The notes: a model not told the origin generated them from the sequence alone. A stretch of 64,000 nt of DNA from Palleronia abyssalis (GCF_900302445.1 NZ_ONZF01000009.1:111569-175568); one strand, 5' to 3'. Shown: positions 10,755-19,670, counted from the stretch's first letter. Made by a program: numbers and translations.

Positions 10755-11357
10755 TCAGATCAGGTTTTCGGCTTTTGCGATCTGTATCGCCTCCGCGGTG
10801 GTTTGCACCTTGAGGCATGCGCGGATCGATGTAAGCCGCGCCTTGTATCCCGCTTCCGAGATGCCCAGGCTATACGCGGCCTGCTTTGCCCGGAGCCCAT
10901 CCGCGGCGCATCTGAGCGCCTCCGACTGCTTCCAGGTGAGAGTTCTGTCAGGCTGGAGCTCCTCGTGGAGGCAAAGAGCTATCTCGCGAACGCAAACGCA
11001 TTCTTCCTCGGTGAGCTCGCGGTCGGGGCGGGCAACACTGACGATGCTGCGGCAAGTCGCTGGCCCTGCAGAAATCGACACTCCGTATCGGAGCCCGAAG
11101 CGGGCGGCCTCGGGCATGATGCCATAGGGATCGGGCAAGGCAGGGTCCGACCATCTCAAAACGTCGTCATGGGCGAAGCACCATCCCAGAACGGGATCGC
11201 GCAGGGCATAGTTGTTCTCGTCGTAGCGCTTGATCCAGGCTTCGGGGTACGTTCGAGCCGAGTGAGTGCAGAACAGGCCTCTTACGTGAAGCAAGAGCGA
11301 ATAGCCGGAAATTCCGAACTCACGAAGCTTCCCGGTGGAATATTCAAGGCAGGCCAT
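10755..11357 (-). CDS. LuxR-family quorum-sensing regulator
   Basis: A 200-residue protein with an autoinducer-binding domain (about 10-125) and a LuxR HTH (about 138-195). The ligand-pocket residues are recognisable: W and Y in YPEAWIKRYDENNYALRDPV, the invariant Asp-Pro, a later Trp in LRWSD, and Gly in FGLRYGVSIS. The HTH is somewhat divergent (LTWKQSEALRCAADGLRAKQ, then YSLGISEAGYKARL). No luxI is adjacent; the only synthase is near 22.4 kb. It is convergent with the glycosyltransferase gene and divergent from the ABC exporter at 11582, so it may control the exporter (inference). Confidence 0.87.
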   Translation of the reverse strand: MACLEYSTGKLREFGISGYSLLLHVRGLFCTHSARTYPEAWIKRYDENNYALRDPVLGWCFAHDDVLRWSDPALPDPYGIMPEAARFGLRYGVSISAGPATCRSIVSVARPDRELTEEECVCVREIALCLHEELQPDRTLTWKQSEALRCAADGLRAKQAAYSLGISEAGYKARLTSIRACLKVQTTAEAIQIAKAENLI

Positions 11358-11581
11358 TACTGGGTCAGTCCGATATCACGGCTTTTTCGGAAAATTCACC
11401 TACGGTTTGCCAGCAAGCCATGCCACCGGCAAGGTCGCGAAGGAGAAACTGAAAATGGGGCGCCTGCCGCCCGGGCAGAACGTGCCTCCTCCTTGGGCAC
11501 CTCCTCCCCCGGGCGCCTTTCCTCCGTCGCCCCGATCGCTTAGACAGCGCCGGGATCTGGGCAACACGCGGGACGATCCTC

Positions 11582-13390
11582 ATGATGGGCCTGAAACTCG
11601 GATCGCTGATCCCCCAAAGCGCGGCGATCCCCCGCCTTCTCAAGGAGGGGCTTCGCCAGCAAGGGCGTCTTTACGCGATCGCAATGGCGGCCATGATCGT
11701 TTCGGCTGCGACGTCCGCGGGCGTCGCCTGGGTCATGGAGAAGATCGTCGACGCCCTCTCCCGCCCCGACAGCAGGGCCTATGTTCTGACCGTCGCAACG
11801 ATGGTCATGGGTATCTTCATCGTGAAGGGCATGGCCACCTACGTCCAGGTGGTGTTCATGAGCCGTGCCGGCAACCGGATCGTCGCCCACCAGCAATCGC
11901 AGGTTTTCTCGAAACTGATGCGGCAGGGGCTGTCGTATTTCAACGCGATGGAATCCTCCGAGATCATCATGCGCGTCACTCAAGGGGCCCAGGCCTGCCG
12001 GCGGCTCATCGACATCATCGTCGTCTCAGCCGTCCGGGACACGCTGACGCTCCTGGCTTTGCTGGGCGTGATGATCTACCAGCAGCCACTTCTGTCGGCC
12101 GTCTCGCTCCTCGTCGGCCCCGTCGCGCTCTACGGCATCCGTCGGATCCTGCGCAAAGTGAAGGAGATCATGGAATCCGAACTCGCGTCCATGTCCGAAA
12201 TCTACAAGGTCCTGCAAGAAGGCGCGGGCGGCATCCAGGTGGTGAAGATCTTCTCGCTCGAAAATACGATGCGGGACCGTATGGACCGCGCCGTGCGGAC
12301 CGTGGAGAAACGCGCAAACGCGATCTCGCGCCTCGAAGCGATCACCAGCCCGATGATGGAGACCCTCTCGGGGGTCGTCATCGCCGGCGTGGTGGTCCTG
12401 AGCGCCTACAACATCTTCGGCGGCGAACCGACGACAGCGGGACAGCTCATGTCCTTCGTCACCGCCCTTCTCATGGCCTATGAGCCCGCCAAGCGCCTGA
12501 GCCGGATGCGGGTCTCGATCGAAGCGAGCCTCGTGGGCGTGCGCATGGTGCTCGACATGCTCGATATGCCCGATACCCAGATCGAGGCCCCGGATGCCGC
12601 GCCCCTCGCCCCGGGGCCGGGGGAGGTCGAGATGGCGGGCGTGCGGTTCGGCTATGCCGAGGATACCCCGATCCTGAAGGGGGTGAACCTTGTCTTCCCC
12701 GCTGGCCGGATCAGCGCGCTCGTCGGGCCGTCGGGGGGCGGAAAATCGACGCTCATCAACCTCGCGATGCGCATGTTCGACCCCACCGAGGGGACGATCT
12801 CGATCGACGGGCAGGACCTGCGGATGGCAACCTTGAGCTCAATCCGGCAAAGGATCTCCTTCGTGGGCCAAACCACCTTCCTGTTTTCCACGACGATCCG
12901 TGAAAACATCCGCTGCGCCCGCTTCGATGCGACCGACGAGGAGGTCGTCGAGGCCGCCAAGGCCGCCAACGCGCACGAGTTCATCGAGGCCTTGTCCGAA
13001 GGATACGACACACCGGTCGGCGAGAACGGCGCCTTTCTGTCAGGCGGGCAACGTCAACGCCTGGCCATCGCCCGGGCAATCGTCAAACGCAGCGATATCC
13101 TGTTCCTCGACGAGGCCACGAGCGCCCTGGATTCCCATTCCGAAGCCCTGATCCAGGACGCGCTCGGCCGGGCCACGCAAGGCAAGACCGTGATCGTCAT
13201 CGCCCATCGCCTGACCACCATCCTGAATGCCGACCAGGTCTTCTTCATCGAGGCTGGCCAGGTCGCCGAAAGCGGAACGATCGAGACGCTGCTGGCCGGG
13301 CCGACCCGTTTCCGCACCCTCTACGATGCCCAGTTCGAGGGGGTTTCGGAGCGAGGGAGCCGTGACCGCCAAGTCCGGTTCAATGCCTGA
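11582..13390 (+). CDS. MsbA-like ABC transporter, fused permease and ATPase
   Basis: A 602-residue half-transporter. The six-helix transmembrane domain spans about residues 25-310, beginning with YAIAMAAMIVSAATSAGVAW. The nucleotide-binding domain has Walker A GPSGGGKST, Q-loop FVGQTTFLFS, signature LSGGQRQRLAIARA, Walker B ILFLDEATSALD and switch His in IAHRLTT. It belongs to the lipid/oligosaccharide exporter group (MsbA/PglK). Lying between two related glycosyltransferases in the GDP-rhamnose block, it probably flips or exports their glycolipid or glycan. The ATG is within a short upstream region shared with the divergent luxR. Confidence 0.92.
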   Translation: MMGLKLGSLIPQSAAIPRLLKEGLRQQGRLYAIAMAAMIVSAATSAGVAWVMEKIVDALSRPDSRAYVLTVATMVMGIFIVKGMATYVQVVFMSRAGNRIVAHQQSQVFSKLMRQGLSYFNAMESSEIIMRVTQGAQACRRLIDIIVVSAVRDTLTLLALLGVMIYQQPLLSAVSLLVGPVALYGIRRILRKVKEIMESELASMSEIYKVLQEGAGGIQVVKIFSLENTMRDRMDRAVRTVEKRANAISRLEAITSPMMETLSGVVIAGVVVLSAYNIFGGEPTTAGQLMSFVTALLMAYEPAKRLSRMRVSIEASLVGVRMVLDMLDMPDTQIEAPDAAPLAPGPGEVEMAGVRFGYAEDTPILKGVNLVFPAGRISALVGPSGGGKSTLINLAMRMFDPTEGTISIDGQDLRMATLSSIRQRISFVGQTTFLFSTTIRENIRCARFDATDEEVVEAAKAANAHEFIEALSEGYDTPVGENGAFLSGGQRQRLAIARAIVKRSDILFLDEATSALDSHSEALIQDALGRATQGKTVIVIAHRLTTILNADQVFFIEAGQVAESGTIETLLAGPTRFRTLYDAQFEGVSERGSRDRQVRFNA

Positions 13391-13510
13391 GACGCCACGC
13401 CGGGGCACCGAGGGCAGCATGGCGTCACGGTACGATTTCTGCCGGTACCGGGACAGCAAATCTGCCAAGCATCTTGACCCCGCGGCGCAGAATACACGAA
13501 GGACTGCACT

Positions 13511-14818
13511 GTGAGTATGCGCCCTGATATCGTCTTCGACCTGACCGAAATGCTGCTCGCGACGACCGGCAAGCTCAGGTATTATGGGATCGTCCGTGTC
13601 GTGGCCGAGATCGGCCTTGCGCTGGCACGACACGATCCGGCGATCCGGTTTTGCATATATTCAGCCGGTCACCGACGGTTCTTCGAGATCCATCCCGTGC
13701 GCGATGCAGACGGCACCGTCTCCTTCGACATCCCCGAAGGCGTGCGCCAACTGCGCATCCGGTCCGTCTTCCACCAGAAGAAGCCGGTGCGGGATGCCCT
13801 GGCCGTCCCCTTTCGCGCCATCGCGAATGCCCGCAACCGCCGGGCTTGGGCCAAGGGCGGTGTCGATCTGCCCGAGATCCCCCTCGACGGGAAGACATAT
13901 GTCAGCTGTGGCAGGCCGAAGTTGATGGTCGAACAGCTCCACGCCATCGCGCACCAGGGCTGGCAGGTGACATTCATTCCGCTTCTGCACGACATGATCC
14001 CGCTGCACGACTATTTCGCGCATCGCTCGAAAGCCTTCCCGTCGAACTTCGTGAACGACAATATCTACATTCTGACCCGGGCCAGGGCCGTTCTGACGAA
14101 TTCCGGGTTCACCAGGGATGAACTTCTCTCCTTCACCGCGAACGGCCAGCTGCCCACTCTGTCCGAAACGGCCGTTCATGCCATTCCGCTGGTTCACGAA
14201 TGCCCCCGAGGGACGGAAGAGGCAGAGCAGCTTCCCCCGGACAGCCCCTACATCCTGACCGTCGGTGCCACGCTGGGGCGAAAGAATCTCGATACGGTCT
14301 TCGACGCCGTGAAAACCCTTCGCAAGGATGGAAAAACCGCGCCGCGGATCGTGGTGGCCGGCGCCCGGCGGCATCGGACCGAAAAGTATCTCGCCTCCAA
14401 GGAGATGGACGAGGTCCGCGATCTGGTCGAATTCTACCACTCCCCCAACCAGACCGATCTCGTGGCCCTTTACGAAGGCGCCGTTGCGCTGGTCCTGGGC
14501 AGCCGGATGGAGGGCTGGGGCCTGCCCGCGGGAGAAGCGCTCTGGCTCGGTACCCCGGTCATCTGCTCGACCGCCCCCGTCCTGCGTGAGGTAGCCGGCG
14601 ATCTGGGGCTGTATTTCGATCCCGACCGCCCCGACGAACTTGCCGCGCATATCGCGCATCTGATGGATGACCCCGAGTATGCGAAGGCCCTCAGGGCGCG
14701 CATTCGCGCCGGGCATGCGCGCCTGCGGACCTGGGATGACGTCGCCCGGGACATGCTGCACATTCTCGCCGAACCTCGGGAGGAAACACCGTCGGGATCA
14801 CCGCAGGACATAGACTAG
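13511..14818 (+). CDS. glycosyltransferase family 4 (GT-B), paralogue of the 9173 gene
   Basis: A 435-residue GT-B enzyme. The N-terminal domain begins IVFDLTEMLLATTGKLRYYG. The C-terminal domain holds ILTVGATLGRKNLDTVFDAV, RIVVAGARRH, and LGSRMEGWGLPAGEALWLGT with the conserved E...G....E spacing. The start is GTG at 13511 or ATG at 13517. It follows the ABC exporter by 120 nt and closes the GDP-rhamnose block. The relation to the gene at 9173 suggests two successive transfers of the same or similar sugars. Confidence 0.9.
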   Translation: MSMRPDIVFDLTEMLLATTGKLRYYGIVRVVAEIGLALARHDPAIRFCIYSAGHRRFFEIHPVRDADGTVSFDIPEGVRQLRIRSVFHQKKPVRDALAVPFRAIANARNRRAWAKGGVDLPEIPLDGKTYVSCGRPKLMVEQLHAIAHQGWQVTFIPLLHDMIPLHDYFAHRSKAFPSNFVNDNIYILTRARAVLTNSGFTRDELLSFTANGQLPTLSETAVHAIPLVHECPRGTEEAEQLPPDSPYILTVGATLGRKNLDTVFDAVKTLRKDGKTAPRIVVAGARRHRTEKYLASKEMDEVRDLVEFYHSPNQTDLVALYEGAVALVLGSRMEGWGLPAGEALWLGTPVICSTAPVLREVAGDLGLYFDPDRPDELAAHIAHLMDDPEYAKALRARIRAGHARLRTWDDVARDMLHILAEPREETPSGSPQDID

Positions 14819-14999
14819 TCGCAGCGTGTTTCGCAGGTCGCATCGGGGCCCCAAGAAAGGATCAGACCTTCCGTGGGGCTCTCGTTTCGGCTCATACGGC
14901 ATCCAACATGGACCCCCGAAGCACTCCCATAACGCGATCATCGCCAAGGAAGGCTTGCCACAGGTTTTTTGCGGATGCGCCTGGAACCCAGGGATCGCC

Positions 15000-15203
15000 C
15001 TACCAAACGATCAGGATCAAACGCCCCAATACTGCCACCTCGAGGCCAAGAAACAGGACAATCAAGAGGAAGGTATAAAGACGCTCCGTGCGGGTGAAAC
15101 GCTTCGTTCCAAAACCTTGCCGGGTCATCCCTTTCCGTGCGCCCCTGCGAGTTGAAAGCGCTGTCGTCATACCTCCGCGATGGGCCAAAGCATGCTGCGT
15201 CAT
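15000..15203 (-). CDS. small single-pass membrane protein
   Basis: A 67-residue frame with a good ribosome site (GGAGA about 7 nt before the ATG at 15203). The N-terminal 40 residues are basic and polar, and a single hydrophobic helix fills the C-terminus (LYTFLLIVLFLGLEVAVLGR and on). The layout is like many small type II anchored proteins. No family is recognised. It lies alone between the GDP-rhamnose block and the IS21-type remnant. The call rests on the ribosome site and the membrane segment, so it is only moderately sure. Confidence 0.45.
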   Translation of the reverse strand: MTQHALAHRGGMTTALSTRRGARKGMTRQGFGTKRFTRTERLYTFLLIVLFLGLEVAVLGRLILIVW

Positions 15204-15315
15204 GTATCTTCTCTCCACATATTTACTAATAAACGATACAATCCACGGTTGGGTTTCTGGCGCCATTTCGGTGTTTCCATGGCGGAATTGGGATGCCCCG
15301 CCCCTGCCCCCGAAG

Positions 15316-15370
15316 GCGCTCGGAGGGGTCAATCTTCGACGCCGATAGGGGGTCAGAATTGGGCGCCGAT
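15316..15370 (+). repeat. IS21-type terminal repeat remnant, copy 1
   Basis: A 55-bp segment nearly identical, in the same orientation, to 19158-19212. It holds two tandem sub-units of about 23 bp: one from 15324 containing TCTTCGACGCCGAT and one from 15347 containing AGAATTGGGCGCCGAT. Multiple short repeats ending GGTCAGAATTGG.CGCCGAT are what I know from the ends of IS21-family elements in Alphaproteobacteria. No istA/istB genes are present, so this is only an end. Confidence 0.6.
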
Positions 15371-15373
15371 TGA

Positions 15374-15708
15374 CAGGCAATCGTCCAGATCGCGCCCCTT
15401 CTCCGGGCCGAGAACGAGGCGTTGCACCGCCAGATTTCGACGCTTGAAGAGGATCTCGCCAGCATGGGCGCGTTAGTGCAACAGGAGCGAAACGCCGCCT
15501 TCGCCGCGCAGAGAGGCAAATCGGCGCTGACCTACGTCAACAACGGCGGCAACGATACCAGTCAGCTTTGCCCGGTCGCTCAATACGTCGTCGGGGCCAG
15601 TGGGCGGGCAACGCAGGTGGATGTTGCGGAATCATGTCCTGGTGGGCGCCCGTATGTCGACCGTTATAGGGCTGGTAGTCGACCGACCGTTGCGGGCTCC
15701 CGCCTCGG
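15374..15708 (+). pseudogene. coiled-coil protein fragment beside an IS end
   Basis: An open frame that begins straight after a stop at the edge of the IS21-type end and has no ATG. It reads as an amphipathic coiled coil (LLRAENEALHRQISTLEEDL) followed by a Gly/Asn-rich part. The frame runs on to 15919 but then overlaps the opposite-strand gene at 15709, which is better supported. The likely explanation is a gene whose 5' end was removed by the insertion. A TTG at 15422 could start a short product, but there is no ribosome site evidence for it. Confidence 0.35.
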
Positions 15709-16650
15709 CTACTTCTGCTCGAACATGCCAACGGGAAGGACGCGTCCGGCCTCCACGACTGTTCGGTCGAGGCCATCGAGAAGTCCGGCGGCGTCGGAAG
15801 CCAGGTTGAGGGCCTGCACCTCTTCTCCCGAGATATTCCGGGCGACGGAGCCGAGCTCTCCCCCGAGGAGATCGCTCAGGACGCCCCGCAAGCGGTCGGC
15901 CTCGTCGATCTCTCCGTGAACGAATTCGATATCGGTCGCTCGCGTCGCGCAGTGGCGCTGCGCGGCTGGTTCGGGTATCCGCTCGCAGTTTTCGACCGGG
16001 GCGCGAATGCCAATCATCTCGTAGAAGGTCGACAGTAATTCCATGAACTGACGGTGACAGCTCGAGCGCGAGAAGACGCCGCTCACCCTCAGGCGAAGGG
16101 CCACGGCCTCGCCGTCGCTTCGTGTGAGAAGCCCGGTCTGCGAGGATTTCAGTCCATGGGCCTGGAGGCGCTGCCACACGCGGCGCATATCCGCGCGTTC
16201 CGGGCGGCCCGCCTCCCGGGACATCCGCTTATCGAGATCGCCCACGGACCATAGTCTGGGCACCTCGACCGCGCGCGCCGCCGCGGCCTCGACGCGTTCC
16301 CGGACCTGCCTCCTGCTGGCTTTGTCGACAGGTGGCGGGGCGAACGTCATAACCTGCTTGCCGTTGCCGAGGGTCCAGTCCGGATGAACCCTGCAATCGC
16401 CCTCGAAGATCGCCGGCGCCGATGCGAGCATCGCGGCCTCCCGCAGGATATCCGCCAGGACCGGGTCGTCCAGCGTATCCATCGGAAGGAGCAGGCCGCG
16501 GACGAGCACCGTGCCGCCGGGGAGGGGCATGAAGCTGCCGAGGAGGTCCGTTGCCAGGTCAATTCCCTGCGCCTCCGACCGCCCCGGGGACGAGGCGGTG
16601 GCCAGGATCAAGGAAAAAAACGCCCCGATGAGCGGCTTACGCAAGACCAT
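15709..16650 (-). CDS. exported hypothetical protein
   Basis: A 313-residue protein with an N-terminal signal peptide (basic MVLRK, then GAFFSLILATASS, cleavage probably near AQG at 26-29). The mature part is helical and rich in Arg/Glu, with four or five cysteines (CRVHPDW, SSCHRQFME, ENCERI, QRHC) that could form disulfides in the periplasm. I do not recognise the family. It follows the LysM/solute-binding gene by 67 nt on the same strand, so the two probably form an operon with related envelope roles. Confidence 0.65.
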   Translation of the reverse strand: MVLRKPLIGAFFSLILATASSPGRSEAQGIDLATDLLGSFMPLPGGTVLVRGLLLPMDTLDDPVLADILREAAMLASAPAIFEGDCRVHPDWTLGNGKQVMTFAPPPVDKASRRQVRERVEAAAARAVEVPRLWSVGDLDKRMSREAGRPERADMRRVWQRLQAHGLKSSQTGLLTRSDGEAVALRLRVSGVFSRSSCHRQFMELLSTFYEMIGIRAPVENCERIPEPAAQRHCATRATDIEFVHGEIDEADRLRGVLSDLLGGELGSVARNISGEEVQALNLASDAAGLLDGLDRTVVEAGRVLPVGMFEQK

Positions 16651-16717
16651 GGTGACGGGTCCTTGGATTACCGGCCGGTCCGGGTGGCCGAGGACCGCCC
16701 GGACCGGACTGGCGGAA

Positions 16718-17761
16718 TCAACTTCCGCTCAGATGGGCCTCCGAGACGTCCTGGAAGGTCCCGTCGTCGCGCATCCCGATCAGGCCCTTGTTGATCCTGA
16801 GGAGATTGATGCGGCTCTGCGGATTCGCCTTCAGGCCCACCGCGTGCAGGGACTGGACCGTGGCCAGGTTGATCACCTCGGCGACCTGGTCTCGGATGCC
16901 GAGCTCGGAGATGATACGGTCGGAGGTATCGGCATTAACGGTCACGAGATCGACTTCGCCCGAAGCCAGCCGCTCGAAACAGTCCGTCGGGCTGTCGCCG
17001 GCCACCCGGACGATGTCCGGCGGAGTCAGGCCCATGACCTCGAGGTCGTGGGTGAAGTAGCCGCGCGGCCGGCAGATCTTCTTGCCCATCGCGTCTCCAG
17101 GGGAGGAGATTGCGGCGGCCGCTCCGGACCGCGCGTAGAAAGTCACCACCACGTCGTGGAGATTTTCCGACCAGAGGAGGTTCTTGCAGCGCCATTGCGA
17201 GGCTTCGCCTAGTTTGTCCATCTGGTCGCAATCGGGCCGGAACCACGGGAAGCCGATATCGTAGGCCCCGTCGGCGATCAGAGGCTGGAGGTGCGAACCC
17301 CAAGCCGGGATAACGTCGATCCTGTAATCGGCCGGCTGGTCGCCGTATTGCATTGCCCGCTCTACGAGTTCGTAGCTGTAGCCGCCCTGCCGGAGGCCCT
17401 GGTCAACATAGGGCGGGTAATCCTCGCCGGTCAGGATCTTGATCCCGTCGTCCTGGGCGCTGATCAGGTCCGGAAGGGACGGGCGAGAGCTCGTCCCGTC
17501 CACGACCTGCTTCGCCTCGCAGGGAATGTAGAGCTGGATCCCGACCGGAAGGCTAGACGGGTTGGATAGGACACCCGGGTTGTAGTCAAAGATCTGCTGG
17601 TAGGCCGTGTCGCGCCCGTAGGCGCGGCGGGAGATCCTTGAGAGACTGTCCCCCGACTGGGTGGTGTAGACGCTGTCGCACTCGAGATCCTGGGCCATCA
17701 GGGTGGCGGGAGTGGTCATGAGAGAAATCGCGCTGAAGAAGAAGATACCGGTCAATCGCAT
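16718..17761 (-). CDS. LysM plus periplasmic solute-binding fusion protein
   Basis: A 347-residue exported protein. A signal peptide covers residues 1-23 (ends ATLMAQD). A LysM-like peptidoglycan-binding module follows at about 32-80 (YTTQSGDSLSRISRRAYGRD, then SLPVGIQLYIPC). The rest (about 105-345) is a type 2 periplasmic binding domain of the SBP_bac_3 kind: ILTGEDYPPYVDQGLRQGGY, GAYDIGFPW, and FERLASGEVDLVTVNADT. The fusion suggests a solute sensor or scavenger anchored to the wall rather than a free transport component; no ABC permease is nearby. It is divergent from the CFI-box protein gene, and the AT-rich gap between them should hold both promoters. Confidence 0.82.
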   Translation of the reverse strand: MRLTGIFFFSAISLMTTPATLMAQDLECDSVYTTQSGDSLSRISRRAYGRDTAYQQIFDYNPGVLSNPSSLPVGIQLYIPCEAKQVVDGTSSRPSLPDLISAQDDGIKILTGEDYPPYVDQGLRQGGYSYELVERAMQYGDQPADYRIDVIPAWGSHLQPLIADGAYDIGFPWFRPDCDQMDKLGEASQWRCKNLLWSENLHDVVVTFYARSGAAAAISSPGDAMGKKICRPRGYFTHDLEVMGLTPPDIVRVAGDSPTDCFERLASGEVDLVTVNADTSDRIISELGIRDQVAEVINLATVQSLHAVGLKANPQSRINLLRINKGLIGMRDDGTFQDVSEAHLSGS

Positions 17762-17911
17762 CGAGTATTGCTCCAGTTAACCATTCTTAATATTCTTCAC
17801 TAAAGCATCAGGCCTCGCGCCGATCAATAATTTCTCTGCGCGGTATGTTTTCCGAACCGCGTCCTCCTTTCGTTGCGCATGATTTATGACGTGTTTTTCG
17901 AGGGATAATAA

Positions 17912-18871
17912 ATGGGATCAATTTCAAGGCGAGTGCTTTTCGCACTCGGTATCGGTGTAGTTGCTACGAAGCGACTTCGGGCACAGGACTCGTCATCGGA
18001 GCCTCTTCCGACCTGCCGTCTATCAGGCAATCGGGGCGATTGGGAACTGACCTCGGAACTGCGATCGATTGCCGATGGTATCCCGAAGGTGACGGACATG
18101 TTGCGGATTTCCGATGCAAACCACGTCATCTCGATCGAAGCAAACCGAAAGGGGTCGGACCTCTCCAGCGGACGGCTTCGAATCGTGATCCGCAATGCCC
18201 CCTATCGGGGGTCCAGGGCACTCGGTTGGGCGCAGCAGCCCGTGGGGCTCGTCGTCGACGGCACCGCGGTGCGCGTCGGAGACATGTCTCTTGATCGAAA
18301 GACGAGCGGGAGCGACAAGGGAAAGGTTGCCGACTTCCTCCTGTTGGAGGAAAATCTGGCATCTCTCCTTGCGCAGCTGGAGAGGGGATCTCGGATGGTG
18401 GTTCAGTCTGCCATCGCATCCGAAGGTTCGGAGGAGCTCTCCAACGTCGCATCGGTCTTCGATGTCGCACCACTCCATGATATCGATCAGGTCTTCGACA
18501 GGGCGCATGCCTCGATGGAGGCGTCCCTGCGCGCGCGTCAATGCGAACCTCAGACGGGCGGCTGCCACCTGACCACGGTCTGTTGCGGGATGGCCGGTCT
18601 TGCCGACGATTGCTGGGAACTCAGGACGCTGCGCGCCTTCCGGGACGGGTGGCTGGTCCACCAGGAGGGCGGCCGCGCGGATATCGCCCGATACTACCAG
18701 GAGGCGCCGAAGATCTCCCGGGCGTTGGCCGGCGATCCACGCGCCGCGCGCAGGGTCTATCTCCGCTTCATCCTGCCTTCTGCCGTAATGGCGTATCTGC
18801 GCTGGAACCGGGCGGCTTGGGAGATCTATCGCCGGGGGGCGGCCCACGCGTCGAACCGGTGCAGAACCTGA
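17912..18871 (+). CDS. exported protein with C-terminal CFI-box-like domain
   Basis: A 319-residue protein with an N-terminal signal sequence (SISRRVLFALGIGVVATKRL; RR is present but not a clear Tat motif). The central region is unassigned. The C-terminal ~100 residues match the CFI-box-CTERM pattern: a cysteine-start motif CHLTTVCCGMAGLADDCWEL, then LRTLRAFRDGWL, an ARYYQEAPKIS block and a final hydrophobic helix. A GAGGGATAA site precedes the ATG. It is divergent from the LysM fusion and in the same IS-bounded segment, so the three exported proteins may act together (inference). Confidence 0.65.
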   Translation: MGSISRRVLFALGIGVVATKRLRAQDSSSEPLPTCRLSGNRGDWELTSELRSIADGIPKVTDMLRISDANHVISIEANRKGSDLSSGRLRIVIRNAPYRGSRALGWAQQPVGLVVDGTAVRVGDMSLDRKTSGSDKGKVADFLLLEENLASLLAQLERGSRMVVQSAIASEGSEELSNVASVFDVAPLHDIDQVFDRAHASMEASLRARQCEPQTGGCHLTTVCCGMAGLADDCWELRTLRAFRDGWLVHQEGGRADIARYYQEAPKISRALAGDPRAARRVYLRFILPSAVMAYLRWNRAAWEIYRRGAAHASNRCRT

Positions 18872-19157
18872 CCGCTCGTCGATGTCGACCCTCGGAGAGG
18901 GGAATGGGGGCATTCGAGCGTTTGCAGGTGCAGGTCGAATGCGAACCCTTGTGAACCGCAACCTCGAGGTAGGCGGTCGCCGAGTCGAGATGGCTCGAAT
19001 GCCCGGAGGGTTCCAGCGGCCGCCGAACCGGAATGCGCCTTCCCCGGTGTGCCAAGTTGGGGCGTGGCGCTCCTGGTTGATGCGCTAGAACCGGATGCCC
19101 CTGGCCCGATCCGGCTGCGCGACTGGGAGGCTACGCCGCCTCGGGCCAGCTTTCGGT

Positions 19158-19212
19158 GCGCTCAGAGGAATCAATCTTCGACGCCAATAGGGGGTCAGAA
19201 TTGGGCGCCGAT
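19158..19212 (+). repeat. IS21-type terminal repeat remnant, copy 2
   Basis: The second copy of the 55-bp segment at 15316-15370, same orientation, with a few mismatches (for example GACGCCAATAG for GACGCCGATAG). The sequences beyond it differ from copy 1 (CGATACC here, TGACAGG there). Two ends in the same orientation cannot bound one intact element, so they are separate remnants. They bracket a 3.8-kb segment with the three exported proteins. Confidence 0.6.
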
Positions 19213-19271
19213 CGATACCCCGGGCCGGGGCGCGGCTCGCGACCCGTTAAGATCGATCCGACCCAGAGCGG

Positions 19272-19299
19272 AAAAGTTATTGTAACGGCGTTAACTTTT
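19272..19299. promoter_or_regulatory. AT-rich inverted repeat upstream of the H-NS-like gene
   Basis: AAAAGTTA at 19272-19279 and TAACTTTT at 19292-19299 form a perfect 8-bp inverted repeat with a 12-nt centre, about 40 nt before the H-NS-like start. The right arm is followed by more T, so a terminator is a second reading. H-NS-type proteins bind AT-rich DNA and often regulate themselves, so an autoregulatory operator is plausible. Confidence 0.35.
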
Positions 19300-19340
19300 T
19301 TGGCATATCTCATTGAGACAAATTGATGAAAAGGACCATC

Positions 19341-19670
19341 ATGGCTGGCGCCCGTATCTCCAAAGAAGAACTCAATTCCATGTCGCTTCAGGAGCTCAAG
19401 GAGATGCGGGATGCCGTGGAAACTGCGCTTGCATCCCTCGAGCGGCGTCAGAAAGCCGCCGCTTTGGCCGCCATCGAAGCCAAAGCCAGGGAGTTTGGCT
19501 TCAGCCTCTCCGAACTGCAAAACGGCAAACGGTCGGATCGCAAGAAATCCTCTCCGAAATACAGGAACCCCGCGAATCCCGATGAGACCTGGACCGGACG
19601 CGGTCGTCAGCCGCAATGGATGAAAGACGCGCTCGCAGCAGGGCAGAGCAAGGACCAGTTCGCCATCTGA
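19341..19670 (+). CDS. H-NS/HvrA-family nucleoid-associated protein
   Basis: An H-NS-like DNA-binding protein of 109 residues from the chosen start. The N-terminal oligomerisation coiled coil has SLQELKEMRDAVETALASLE. A flexible linker follows, and the C-terminal DNA-binding core has the family signature NPANPDETWTGRGRQPQWM. The ATG at 19341 is preceded by AAAGGA at 5 nt; upstream starts at 19326 (ATG) and 19323 (TTG) are possible. Such proteins silence AT-rich and acquired DNA, which fits a window full of horizontally acquired glycan genes and IS remnants. HvrA-type homologues in Rhodobacter also act as regulators. Confidence 0.9.
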   Translation: MAGARISKEELNSMSLQELKEMRDAVETALASLERRQKAAALAAIEAKAREFGFSLSELQNGKRSDRKKSSPKYRNPANPDETWTGRGRQPQWMKDALAAGQSKDQFAI

